Origin: Nitrospirota bacterium
Lineage (GTDB): Bacteria; Nitrospirota; Thermodesulfovibrionia; Thermodesulfovibrionales; Dissulfurispiraceae
Assembly (NCBI GenBank): GCA_040752355.1
Contig: JBFMHE010000018.1
Location: 1 to 64,000, forward strand
Reading direction: 5' to 3'
DNA length: 64,000 nucleotides
Below are positions 1 through 6,866 of the stretch, in pieces. Below the pieces are notes generated by a model, which was not told the DNA's origin, made no database searches, and worked only from the letters and a program-made list of their open reading frames with translations. Made by a program: the position numbers and the translations under genes. Positions within the stretch are counted from its first letter, which is position 1. Each line of letters starts with the position of its first letter.

Positions 1-50
1 TTTTATTTGTGCCCTTCTGAAAGTTCAACTAACAAGTAAGGAGGTACACA
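1..50 (+). promoter_or_regulatory. 3' half of structured csp leader
   Basis: This is the downstream end of the 5' leader of the first csp gene. CTTCTGAAA at 14-22 matches the right arm of the outer stem seen in the leaders of the csp genes at 2199 and 6500. The left arm and inner hairpin would lie upstream of the window. An AAGGAGG ribosome binding site at 38-44 precedes the ATG at 51. Confidence 0.6.
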
Positions 51-251
51 ATGGCTAACGGAACAGTAAAGTGGTTCAACGATTCCAAAGGCTTCGGCTT
101 CATCACCAGTGAAGACGGCACCGATGTATTCGTCCACCATACGTCCATCCAGGGCAACGGCTTCAAGTCCCTTGCCGAGGGTGACAGCGTTACGTTCGAT
201 ACCGAGAAAGGCCCTAAAGGTCCCAAGGCAGTCAACGTCGTAAAAAAGTAG
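51..251 (+). CDS. CspA-family cold-shock protein (copy 1)
   Basis: This 66-aa single cold-shock domain protein binds single-stranded nucleic acid and typically acts as an RNA chaperone. RNP1 (KGFGFI, residues about 14-19) and RNP2 (DVFVHH, about 25-30) are intact, and the length is normal for the family. The start has AAGGAGG seven bases upstream. A strong terminator follows, then a 124-aa gene; the same csp-terminator-paralogue order recurs at 2199-2838. It differs slightly from the other two copies (VHHTSIQ where they have VHYSSIQ). Confidence 0.97.
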   Translation: MANGTVKWFNDSKGFGFITSEDGTDVFVHHTSIQGNGFKSLAEGDSVTFDTEKGPKGPKAVNVVKK

Positions 252-263
252 TGCACCGAAGAG

Positions 264-292
264 AACCCCCTGCTCATCGCAGGGGGTTTTTC
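264..292 (+). terminator. Rho-independent terminator after csp copy 1
   Basis: CCCCCTGC (266-273) pairs with GCAGGGGG (279-286) around a 5-base loop, with flanking AA/TT pairs and a T-rich tail. It lies between the csp stop and the ribosome binding site of the next gene, so it may also limit readthrough into that gene. Confidence 0.85.
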
Positions 293-312
293 TTTGCCAA
301 GGAGGGATCGAA

Positions 313-687
313 ATGATGAGCAAGCAAAAGAATGCCGAGCGCCTCGAAAGGAAGCAGCAGCAGATCGATGCGGGTCCGGTATCCGCCCGTTATCCGGGTG
401 TTACCTCGATTGTTATCGCCATGGACTACTACAAGAAAGGGCCCGGCCCCTCGTTCATGCAGCGCACGGTCAACTTCTTCCCCGGCAGCGCCGCCTATTT
501 CCTCATGGAGTGCATGGGGGATAAATGCATCGACGGCGGCTTCGATCTCGAGCCGATTATTCACACTATGGTGAAGGGGCGCCAGGAGTCGGCGAGCGGA
601 GAGCTCGCCTGTCCCGGAAACGATGCCTCGGGCCACCGGCGGATCGGTTACCGGGTTGCTATACGCTATACCGATACTGCCCATTGA
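313..687 (+). CDS. Conserved hypothetical protein, csp-linked paralogue A
   Basis: This 124-aa soluble protein belongs to a family I cannot name. It starts at ATG 313 (a second ATG follows at 316) behind AAGGAGG. It is clearly homologous along its whole length to the protein at 2464-2838. A central block around residues 47-88 (QRTVNFFPGSAAYFLMEC...CIDGGFDLEP.IHTMVKGR) is nearly invariant between the two. Three Cys positions (in MECM, KCIDGG and ELACPGND) are conserved between the paralogues, so metal binding or redox chemistry is possible. No signal peptide or membrane segment is visible. Its repeated position behind a csp gene suggests a cold- or stress-linked role. Confidence 0.8.
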   Translation: MMSKQKNAERLERKQQQIDAGPVSARYPGVTSIVIAMDYYKKGPGPSFMQRTVNFFPGSAAYFLMECMGDKCIDGGFDLEPIIHTMVKGRQESASGELACPGNDASGHRRIGYRVAIRYTDTAH

Positions 688-787
688 GGGAGCGGCGCTG
701 CGATGCGCGAGAGCACGCGGCGACCGCAGAACCTGCCGGTGATGCACCGGGTCCCTTCTCTTCCCCCGAACACAGAAAAGGAGTTTT

Positions 788-2017
788 ATGGAATTCAAAC
801 AGTTTGCTTTACATCCTCACATCGCCGCCGGGATCGAGGCTGCGGGCTATGTCACCCCGACGCCGATTCAGGCGCAGGCGATACCGCCGGTCCTCCAGGG
901 GCGCGATGTCATGGGCCTGGCCCAAACCGGCACCGGCAAGACCGCTGCCTTTGTCCTCCCGCTCCTGCACCGCCTTATGCAGGGAGGCCGCAGGCGTGTG
1001 CGTGCGCTCATCGTCGCCCCGACCCGGGAGCTGACAGAACAGATCAACGAAGCGATCGCCGGCCTCGGAAGGCAGACCGGCCTCAAGAGCGCAACCGTTT
1101 ACGGCGGTGTCGGCTTCGGTCCCCAGGCGGACAAGCTCAGGCGCGGGGCTGAAGTGGTCGTGGCCTGTCCCGGCAGGCTCCTCGATCATATCGACCAGAA
1201 GACGATCGACCTCTCCCGTCTCGAAGTGCTCGTCCTCGACGAGGCCGACCACATGTTCGATATGGGCTTTCTTCCTGATATCAGGCGCATTCTTCAGCAC
1301 CTCCCCCGCCAGCGGCAGACCCTGCTCTTCTCGGCCACCATGCCGGAGGAGATACGGCGGCTGGCCAAGGATGTGCTGACCGACCCGGTCACGCTCCAGG
1401 TGGATGTCGCCGCTCCCGCAGATACGGTCAGCCACGCCCTCTACCCGGTCTCCCAGCACCTGAAGACGCCGCTGCTCATGGAGCTGCTGCGCAGCACCGA
1501 TACCGAATCCGTGCTGGTCTTTACCCGCACCAAGCACCGGGCCAAGCGCCTTGCCGAGCAGCTCGAGAGGACCGGCTACCGCGCGGCATCGCTGCAGGGG
1601 AATCTCTCGCAGGCGCGGCGGCAGGCCGCGATGAACGGCTTCCGGAGCGGTACGTTCCAGATCCTGGTGGCGACGGATATCGCTGCGCGCGGGATCGACG
1701 TGACCAGGGTCTCCCATGTGATCAACTATGATATCCCCGCTACCACCGATGCCTATATCCACCGTATCGGACGGACCGGCCGTGCTGCCCGGAACGGCGA
1801 CGCCTATACCCTGGTGACGGGTGAGGACAAGGATATCGTGCGCGCCATCGAGCAGGTCCTCGGCGGACCGATCGAGCGCCGCACCGTGGACGGCTTCGAT
1901 TACGCCGCCGCCGCGCCGCCGAAAGAGCGTTCCTCCCGCGCATCCCGCAGTCCGCAGCAGCCGGCTCGAAGGGGACCGGGGCGCAGGACCGCTTTCTCTT
2001 CCTGCTCAAGAAGATAG
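788..2017 (+). CDS. DEAD-box ATP-dependent RNA helicase (RhlE/CsdA type)
   Basis: This 409-aa helicase unwinds RNA using ATP. The motif order is complete: F-aromatic/Q motif at residues about 4-30 (PTPIQAQAIP), Walker A AQTGTGKT, PTRELTEQ, GGV, DEAD, SAT, then domain 2 with VLVFTRTKHRAK, ATDIAARGID and HRIGRTGRA. A short basic tail of about 45 residues ends the protein, as is common in the RhlE group. It lies between two csp/paralogue modules, and cold-inducible helicases act with Csp proteins on structured mRNA, so a cold-response role is inferred. The ribosome binding site is AAAAGGAG just before ATG 788. Confidence 0.95.
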   Translation: MEFKQFALHPHIAAGIEAAGYVTPTPIQAQAIPPVLQGRDVMGLAQTGTGKTAAFVLPLLHRLMQGGRRRVRALIVAPTRELTEQINEAIAGLGRQTGLKSATVYGGVGFGPQADKLRRGAEVVVACPGRLLDHIDQKTIDLSRLEVLVLDEADHMFDMGFLPDIRRILQHLPRQRQTLLFSATMPEEIRRLAKDVLTDPVTLQVDVAAPADTVSHALYPVSQHLKTPLLMELLRSTDTESVLVFTRTKHRAKRLAEQLERTGYRAASLQGNLSQARRQAAMNGFRSGTFQILVATDIAARGIDVTRVSHVINYDIPATTDAYIHRIGRTGRAARNGDAYTLVTGEDKDIVRAIEQVLGGPIERRTVDGFDYAAAAPPKERSSRASRSPQQPARRGPGRRTAFSSCSRR

Positions 2018-2052
2018 AGAACCGGAAGGGGCAACCGCCCTGAAACTATTAT

Positions 2053-2082
2053 TTGCTAAATACCTGACGGGTATGCTATTAT
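2053..2082 (+). promoter_or_regulatory. Candidate promoter of csp copy 2
   Basis: TTGCTA (2053-2058) and TATTAT (2077-2082) are separated by 18 bases. The predicted transcription start at about 2089 falls exactly where the leader's outer stem begins, so the mRNA would start with the structured element. Confidence 0.5.
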
Positions 2083-2088
2083 AGGAAT

Positions 2089-2190
2089 GAATTTCAGAAG
2101 TTTTTATGCGCACACGGGGCCACAAAGACTTTTGCTTTGTGGCTCTTTTCATTCTTGTGTACTTCTGAAATTTAATCCACACAAAGGAGG
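2089..2190 (+). promoter_or_regulatory. Structured 5' leader of csp copy 2
   Basis: A perfect 12-bp outer stem forms between 2090-2101 and 2161-2172 (core TTTCAGAAG/CTTCTGAAA). It encloses an 11-bp inner hairpin, GGGCCACAAAG (2117-2127) with CTTTGTGGCTC (2135-2145), containing one G-U pair. The ribosome binding site AAAGGAGG lies just downstream. The same nested architecture occurs before the csp at 6500 with paired base changes, which supports a functional RNA such as a thermosensor. It does not resemble the enterobacterial cspA leader in sequence. Confidence 0.75.
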
Positions 2191-2198
2191 TACACACA

Positions 2199-2399
2199 AT
2201 GGCTGAAGGAACAGTAAAGTGGTTTAATGAGGCCAAAGGCTTCGGCTTTATCACCAGCGAAGACGGCGGCGACGTATTTGTCCACTATTCCTCTATCCAG
2301 GGCAACGGCTTCAAATCCCTTGCCGAAGGCGATAGAGTCAGCTTTGATACCGAAAAGGGCCCCAAGGGTCCCAAGGCAGTCAATGTCGTAAAGCAGTAA
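2199..2399 (+). CDS. CspA-family cold-shock protein (copy 2)
   Basis: This 66-aa cold-shock domain protein has intact RNP1 (KGFGFI) and RNP2 (DVFVHY) and is very similar to the copies at 51 and 6500. It starts at ATG 2199 behind AAAGGAGG. It has its own predicted promoter, a long folded leader and a downstream terminator, so it is probably a monocistronic, post-transcriptionally controlled gene. The paralogue of the 313-687 gene follows 64 bases later. Confidence 0.97.
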   Translation: MAEGTVKWFNEAKGFGFITSEDGGDVFVHYSSIQGNGFKSLAEGDRVSFDTEKGPKGPKAVNVVKQ

Positions 2400-2420
2400 T
2401 ACGTTACCGATAAACTCAAG

Positions 2421-2449
2421 CCCCCTGCTCCGGCAGGGGGATTCCTTTT
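2421..2449 (+). terminator. Terminator after csp copy 2
   Basis: CCCCCTGC (2421-2428) pairs with GCAGGGGG (2433-2440) around TCCG, followed by ATTCCTTTT. It is equivalent in sequence and position to the terminator at 264-292. Confidence 0.75.
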
Positions 2450-2463
2450 ACCGTGGGGGATCG

Positions 2464-2838
2464 ATGATCAGTAAACAGAAGAATGCGGAACGGAGCGAAA
2501 GAAGACAGCAGAAGATAGATGCAGGACTGATGTCCGCCCGCTACCCGAATGTCGCCTCCATCGTCATCTCGATGAACTATTACCAGAAAGACATCGGCCA
2601 TGCGATCATGCAGCGCACGGTCAACTTCTTCCCCGGCAGCGCCGCCTATTTCCTCATGGAGTGCATGAGGAACGACTGCATCGACGGCGGCTTCGATCTC
2701 GAGCCCGTTATCCACACCATGGTGAAAGGCCGCAAACGGTCGGGAAGAGGAGAGCTCGTCTGCAACGGGAACGACTCCGCCGGCCACGCGAAGATCGATT
2801 ATTCGGTCGCCATAGAGTACTTCGAAAAGTCCCGCTAA
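2464..2838 (+). CDS. Conserved hypothetical protein, csp-linked paralogue B
   Basis: This 124-aa protein is a paralogue of the protein at 313-687, with the same length and the same near-invariant central block (residues about 47-88) including the conserved Cys residues. The ribosome binding site is a weak GGGGGATCG before ATG 2464. No domain I can name, no signal peptide and no membrane segment are visible. Duplication of the csp gene, terminator and this gene as one unit explains the layout. The role is unknown; the genetic linkage to csp is the only functional hint. Confidence 0.8.
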   Translation: MISKQKNAERSERRQQKIDAGLMSARYPNVASIVISMNYYQKDIGHAIMQRTVNFFPGSAAYFLMECMRNDCIDGGFDLEPVIHTMVKGRKRSGRGELVCNGNDSAGHAKIDYSVAIEYFEKSR

Positions 2839-2879
2839 CGCTTTCCCCCTGCTCCCGTACTCCTTTACGGGTATCCGTG

Positions 2880-3305
2880 TCACATTTTCAATCTGCCCGG
2901 CCCGGCCTGCCTGGCCTCGATGCGCCCCTTCATTCCCATTGCGGGGTGGAACGGTTTATCGCAATAGAATTCGTAGTCGCCGGCCTCGGTGAAAGTGACC
3001 TTGGCCCGTTGCGTCGTTCGCCCGGGGAGATCGATATTCAGGAGCAGCGTGCCCGAGGGGTCTTTCAGCGAAAAGTTGTGCGTACTGCCAGAGGTGTTCT
3101 CGATAAGGAACAGGACGGTGTCCCCGCGCTGCACGATGATAGTGTTCGGTTCGAAGCGGAAGCTGCTCGCCTTGATGAGCAGGGAGCTCTCGCCGGCGGC
3201 GGGCGTCACCGTTACCGGTGGCCCGGCAGAGCGGGCGCCGGAGCATCCCGTAAAAAATAACGCTATCATGCAGAGTACAGCGGCAGTGCGCCGGGTGCCG
3301 TTCAT
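2880..3305 (-). CDS. Cupredoxin-domain lipoprotein
   Basis: This 141-aa lipoprotein has a signal peptide with lipobox FTGC (Cys about residue 21), followed by one cupredoxin (blue copper) fold. Type-1 copper ligands are recognisable: His in STHNFSL, then the C-terminal Cys-His-Met cluster in YCDKPFHPAMGM. It probably transfers electrons or binds copper at the periplasmic face of a membrane. The gene is transcribed alone and converges on the 2464-2838 gene. It resembles plastocyanin/azurin-like domains found near cytochrome oxidases, but no oxidase is adjacent. Confidence 0.88.
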   Translation of the reverse strand: MNGTRRTAAVLCMIALFFTGCSGARSAGPPVTVTPAAGESSLLIKASSFRFEPNTIIVQRGDTVLFLIENTSGSTHNFSLKDPSGTLLLNIDLPGRTTQRAKVTFTEAGDYEFYCDKPFHPAMGMKGRIEARQAGPGRLKM

Positions 3306-3408
3306 GGCAATCCTCCTTGCCGGGAGGCTGTTCGGGAATCATTCGAGACCACGTCTCTCCTTCACCCTATAGTCTTTTGGCAGTGCTGTCAAGAGGAGCC
3401 GATCGGGC

Positions 3409-4068
3409 TTACCCTGCGAAGAAGAGCTGTCGCGACGAGCTGATGATGAAGTAGGTTGCGAGCATGAGGAGCAGGATGCCGAAGGCGCGGTTGGCCTGCT
3501 CCAGACGCTTGAGCGGGATGAAACGCTTCGCCCAGAAGAGAAAGAACGCGAGCCCGCCGAGGTACGAGGCGAGCCCCAGGGCGCCGGCGATGAGGATGGC
3601 CCAGGCCAGGTCGGGACGGAGCAGATCGACCAGCCCGATATCCCTGAAGATGCGGACGATCGAGAGCCACCACAGGATCATCACCGGGTTGACGAGCGAG
3701 AGCGAGAGACCGCCCAGAAACGACCACCGCTTCATCCGGAGAAACCTGCTGCCTTTATGTCCGGCAGCGCCCTCTCCGGCGCTGCTGTGGCGTATGCTCA
3801 GAACGCCGAGAGCGATGAGGATCACCCCGCCTGCGAGCCAGAAGATCGCCATCACCCGGGGTACCTCGAGGAACGGCGCTATGCCGAAGAGGGCGATGAC
3901 GCCGTAAAGCATATCGATGCAGAACGCGCCGAGGACGACCATCAGCGCAGGCCGCAGGTGGCCGTTGATCGTTCTCCGGACCACCTCGATCTGGACGGGT
4001 CCGGCAGGGATCGCGGCGATGCAGCCCATGATATAGGCTGCTATGATGATGAGTATGACATTCATCAA
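3409..4068 (-). CDS. LysE-family translocator
   Basis: This 219-aa polytopic inner-membrane protein has about six hydrophobic segments. The N-terminal IPAGPVQIEVVRRTINGHLRPAL matches the signature of the LysE/RhtB amino-acid exporter superfamily. The substrate cannot be read from the sequence. It is probably cotranscribed with the PGPGW-type gene 72 bases upstream. Two adjacent Met codons (4068, 4065) are possible starts. Confidence 0.85.
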   Translation of the reverse strand: MMNVILIIIAAYIMGCIAAIPAGPVQIEVVRRTINGHLRPALMVVLGAFCIDMLYGVIALFGIAPFLEVPRVMAIFWLAGGVILIALGVLSIRHSSAGEGAAGHKGSRFLRMKRWSFLGGLSLSLVNPVMILWWLSIVRIFRDIGLVDLLRPDLAWAILIAGALGLASYLGGLAFFLFWAKRFIPLKRLEQANRAFGILLLMLATYFIISSSRQLFFAG

Positions 4069-4140
4069 AAGGTATCGTCCTCCTGCCTCGCGGCGCGACC
4101 TGCTGCAGATCTGCGACGCTCTCGGGAACTGCTTCCCCGG

Positions 4141-4473
4141 TCAGCGGGGAGCGCCGAACCCGAGGAACGCACGCACCCTGACCAGGAACCTGACGAGGAA
4201 GAGCTCGGCCCGGTCGAAGAAGGCGGCGACGATGCGGAACTGTCCGGCGATGATGGCGAGCCCCGGTATGCCGAGCACGATGCCGGGCAGGCCCGGGACA
4301 AAGCCGAGAGCGGCGCCGGCAAGGACAAGCGCGATGCCCAGGGTAATGAGGAGCGCTCTCCGGACGGGATGGCACTGCCGCTCCTCCCGCCGGTGCCTGT
4401 AATAAGTAATGAACCGCTCTCCGGACTTGCCATGGATAACCATGCTGAAATGCTTCTTGAACTCTCTAAACAT
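4141..4473 (-). CDS. PGPGW-type small transmembrane protein
   Basis: This 110-aa protein has two adjacent hydrophobic segments linked by GFVPGLPGIVLGIPGLAIIA, the hallmark Pro/Gly turn of the putative transmembrane PGPGW family. An N-terminal cytoplasmic basic stretch of about 38 residues precedes them. AGGAG lies just upstream of the ATG at 4473. The function of the family is unknown. It leads into the LysE-type gene, and the palindromic element at 4521-4717 lies directly upstream. Confidence 0.75.
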   Translation of the reverse strand: MFREFKKHFSMVIHGKSGERFITYYRHRREERQCHPVRRALLITLGIALVLAGAALGFVPGLPGIVLGIPGLAIIAGQFRIVAAFFDRAELFLVRFLVRVRAFLGFGAPR

Positions 4474-4520
4474 AGTCTCCTAGTCTACCATGTTCAGACA
4501 CCCGGGTTCTGCATACGGAG

Positions 4521-4717
4521 CCTAATGGCGTCTAACGGAATGAGCAGAGGCTAGTCAGACAAGGCATAGTACATTCGCTCATTCTCGCAAGGCATCCACG
4601 CCTTGTTCCGAGGCGGGGCAGCCCGCTCCGCCATCCTGGCTCCGCTCGGGCTGCCCATGCCGCTCATGTACTATGCCTTGTCTGACTCTAAGTCCTTTCA
4701 TTTTGTTAGGAGCTCTA
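4521..4717. repeat. Palindromic element, copy A (full length)
   Basis: A perfect 21-bp inverted repeat (4554-4574 with 4666-4686, core GTCAGACAAGGCATAGTACA) is flanked by imperfect outer arms: TCTAACGGAATGA at 4531 and TCATTTTGTTAGGA at 4698. It encloses two further hairpins: CAAGGC/GCCTTG (4588-4605) and GGGCAGCCCG/CGGGCTGCCC (4616-4656). The right end supplies the stop codon of the cytochrome gene (4715-4717). The sequence between the two flanking genes is almost entirely this element. Confidence 0.85.
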
Positions 4718-6265
4718 AGGCTGTATGCCGTTGTGGCATTCGTAGCAGGCGCCGCTTTTCCAGACATCGCCGATGTCTGCCGGATGCCGGAAGGGAATGC
4801 CGCTCTCGAGGTCGATCTCGACCGCGCCGCCGGCTCTCCCCTGCGAGAGGATGAGGTGGCAGGCGGTGCAGCTGCCGGTTATTGCCACACCGGACTCGTT
4901 CTTGTGGTTGCCGTCGTGGCAGCGCATGCAGCCGCGGAAATAGAAGTGGCCGATATGGTTCGGGTAGACCGACCACCGTGCGTTCATATGGGGGAAGATA
5001 GTGTCGCGGTAGAGGGCCTGCGTGCTCTCTACGGCTTCGGCGATGATCCCCGCATTTTTCTCGGAGAAGCCGGGATGGACGGTGCGGTAGGTATCCGTAA
5101 GCGTCCGTGCGATGCCCTCCATTGCTTCGGCTTCGGACCGGTACCTGAGCGCCATCGCGTTCACCGCATTCCGCTTGATCTCGGGAATGGACGGGTCGAT
5201 CCTGCCCGACGCGAGCGCGAGATCGACGGCATAGTCGGGAGGGAGAAAGCGGTGGCTCGGACGGTTGTGGCAGTCGATGCAGTCCATCACGCGCGGCTTC
5301 GCTGCGGCAACGGCTTCCTTCGAGAGCGGGCTGCCAGCATCCTCGTAGACCGTGACCGCTCCGGTCCTCTTGTTGACGACGCGCACCCAGGGGATATCCT
5401 GGCGCTGCCGGTCGCGGGCGATGTACTCGATGCGTATGTCCTCGTTCACGTGCCAGTGAATGCCGGTAGGCTGGAGCGTGCCGGGCAGGCCGCCCCCCAC
5501 TTTGATCAGCATGGTAATCGGCCAGTGCGTGTTATCCCGGTTATAGAGATAGTGGTCGAAACGCCGCTGCCGGGCGCCGAAGAAGTGGCTCGGCCAGTGG
5601 CACTCCTCGCAGGTCTCCCGGGCGGGCCGGAGGTCTTCGAGGGGCGTAGGAATAGGCCGGGGATAGACGTCCGCGAGCACGGCGTAGACCTGGTAGAGGC
5701 CCTGCAGCTTCGAGCGGGCGTACCAGCCGGCGCCCGGGCCGATATGGCAGGAGACGCACTTCACCCGTGCATGGGGCGAATGCTGGTACGCCGTGTACTC
5801 GGGCTTCATCACCCGGTGGCAGGTCTCGCCGCAGAATACTACCGAGTCGGTGTAGTGATAGGCCTGGTACGTAACGACCATGCTGATGAGCACGAAGACG
5901 AGCGTCCCGAAGAAGAAGACGAGTGCGGCGTTCCGGTGGCGGGGCTTGTTGAGGTCCACCGAGGGCCACTTGAAATAGGGCATCTCGCCGGTCTTCTGCC
6001 AGGTGCGCCACTTCCTGTACATCCCGAGGGGGATCAGCAGCAGTCCTCCTGCCAGGAAAAAGGGCAGGAAGAGGTAGAGGACGATGCCGAGATAGGGGCT
6101 GGCAATGGGACGGAAGAAATTGACGGTGAGCAGGAATACGATAGCGACAATCGAGACGACCGCGGCAAGGGCTCCGACAGCGCTTATCCAGTTCGAGGCG
6201 AGTTGCGGCAGTCTCTCTTTCATAAGTGCAGCGGCATCCTCCGGAACAATGGTCCTTAAGGCCAT
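4715..6265 (-). CDS. Seven-heme membrane-anchored c-type cytochrome (NapC/NirT-like)
   Basis: This 516-aa protein has three N-terminal membrane segments (about 25-50, 58-82, 112-135) and then a periplasmic domain with seven heme-attachment motifs. One is CX3CH (CGETCH, 145-150) and six are CXXCH (at about 170, 219, 329, 446, 466 and 507). The first, FCGETCHRVM, is typical of the quinol-facing heme of NapC/NrfH-related proteins. Its likely role is electron transfer between the quinone pool and periplasmic or outer acceptors; the partner is not encoded nearby. An alternative start at ATG 6223 (MKERL) has GGAGG 11 bases upstream. The stop codon lies in the palindromic element. Confidence 0.92.
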   Translation of the reverse strand: MALRTIVPEDAAALMKERLPQLASNWISAVGALAAVVSIVAIVFLLTVNFFRPIASPYLGIVLYLFLPFFLAGGLLLIPLGMYRKWRTWQKTGEMPYFKWPSVDLNKPRHRNAALVFFFGTLVFVLISMVVTYQAYHYTDSVVFCGETCHRVMKPEYTAYQHSPHARVKCVSCHIGPGAGWYARSKLQGLYQVYAVLADVYPRPIPTPLEDLRPARETCEECHWPSHFFGARQRRFDHYLYNRDNTHWPITMLIKVGGGLPGTLQPTGIHWHVNEDIRIEYIARDRQRQDIPWVRVVNKRTGAVTVYEDAGSPLSKEAVAAAKPRVMDCIDCHNRPSHRFLPPDYAVDLALASGRIDPSIPEIKRNAVNAMALRYRSEAEAMEGIARTLTDTYRTVHPGFSEKNAGIIAEAVESTQALYRDTIFPHMNARWSVYPNHIGHFYFRGCMRCHDGNHKNESGVAITGSCTACHLILSQGRAGGAVEIDLESGIPFRHPADIGDVWKSGACYECHNGIQP

Positions 6266-6386
6266 TATAGCAGTGTTCGGGCGTACGGGGAAGCGATAAG
6301 GCCATCAGACACCCGAACCGCGCTATGCCGCAGCATCACGGGCATATTGCCTAATCATCTATGGTTGTGGTAGCCTTAGTAATGCT

Positions 6387-6490
6387 GAAAGTTTCAGAAG
6401 TTTTTGCGTAGAGAGGGCCACAAAGGAGACACCTTTGTGGCCCTTTTCAGTACGGACCTTCTGGGCTTTGAATCTAACGAAGTAAGGAGG
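6387..6490 (+). promoter_or_regulatory. Structured 5' leader of csp copy 3
   Basis: The inner hairpin GGGCCACAAAGG (6415-6426) pairs perfectly over 12 bp with CCTTTGTGGCCC (6432-6443) and can extend by four A-U/G-U pairs. The outer stem is CAGAAG (6395-6400) with CTTCTG (6458-6463), extended by U-G pairs and AAAG/CTTT. Relative to the leader at 2089 the arms differ but pairing is retained. AAGGAGG at 6484-6490 follows. Confidence 0.75.
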
Positions 6491-6499
6491 TGCACAAGC

Positions 6500-6700
6500 G
6501 TGGCAAAAGGAACAGTAAAGTGGTTCAACGAGGCCAAAGGTTACGGCTTCATTACCGCTGAAGACGGCAAAGATATCTTTGTCCACTATTCCTCTATCCA
6601 GGGCAACGGCTTCAAATCCCTTGCCGAAGGCGATAGAGTCACCTTTGACATCGAAAGCAGCCCGAAAGGTCCTAAAGCAATCAATGTCGTGAAAGAGTAA
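6500..6700 (+). CDS. CspA-family cold-shock protein (copy 3)
   Basis: This 66-aa cold-shock domain protein has RNP1 (KGYGFI) and RNP2 (DIFVHY). The start is taken as GTG 6500, because AAGGAGG at 6484-6490 is correctly spaced and the protein then aligns end to end with the other two copies. An in-frame upstream ATG at 6404 would add 32 residues encoded by the structured leader and is rejected. A terminator follows at 6714. Confidence 0.96.
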   Translation: MAKGTVKWFNEAKGYGFITAEDGKDIFVHYSSIQGNGFKSLAEGDRVTFDIESSPKGPKAINVVKE

Positions 6701-6713
6701 CCGTAACCACCCG

Positions 6714-6747
6714 CCCTCCTGCCCCTCACGGCAGGAGGGTTTCATTT
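6714..6747 (+). terminator. Terminator after csp copy 3
   Basis: CCCTCCTGCC (6714-6723) pairs perfectly with GGCAGGAGGG (6730-6739) around a 6-base loop and is followed by TTTCATTTT. Confidence 0.88.
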
Positions 6748-6866
6748 TCCGCTCCCCTTCTCAGCAGAGATCAAGTCTGAACCCGGGACCGGCTTGAAAA
6801 AAACGGACGACATGCTATCATGGAAATAAAGCCACGATATCCTGCGAGGTTGTTTCCGGAGATAGT

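Noticed and set aside
2009..2045. Possible frameshift at the helicase C-terminus
   Set aside because: Alternative frames give only short tails with no more family resemblance than the annotated basic tail, which is normal for RhlE-type proteins.
4673..6259. Plus-strand frame over the cytochrome gene
   Set aside because: It starts inside the palindromic element and is antisense to seven CXXCH/CX3CH motifs, which cannot be accidental.
6404..6499. Upstream ATG extension of csp copy 3
   Set aside because: The extra codons come from the conserved leader hairpin, and the ribosome binding site is placed for GTG 6500.
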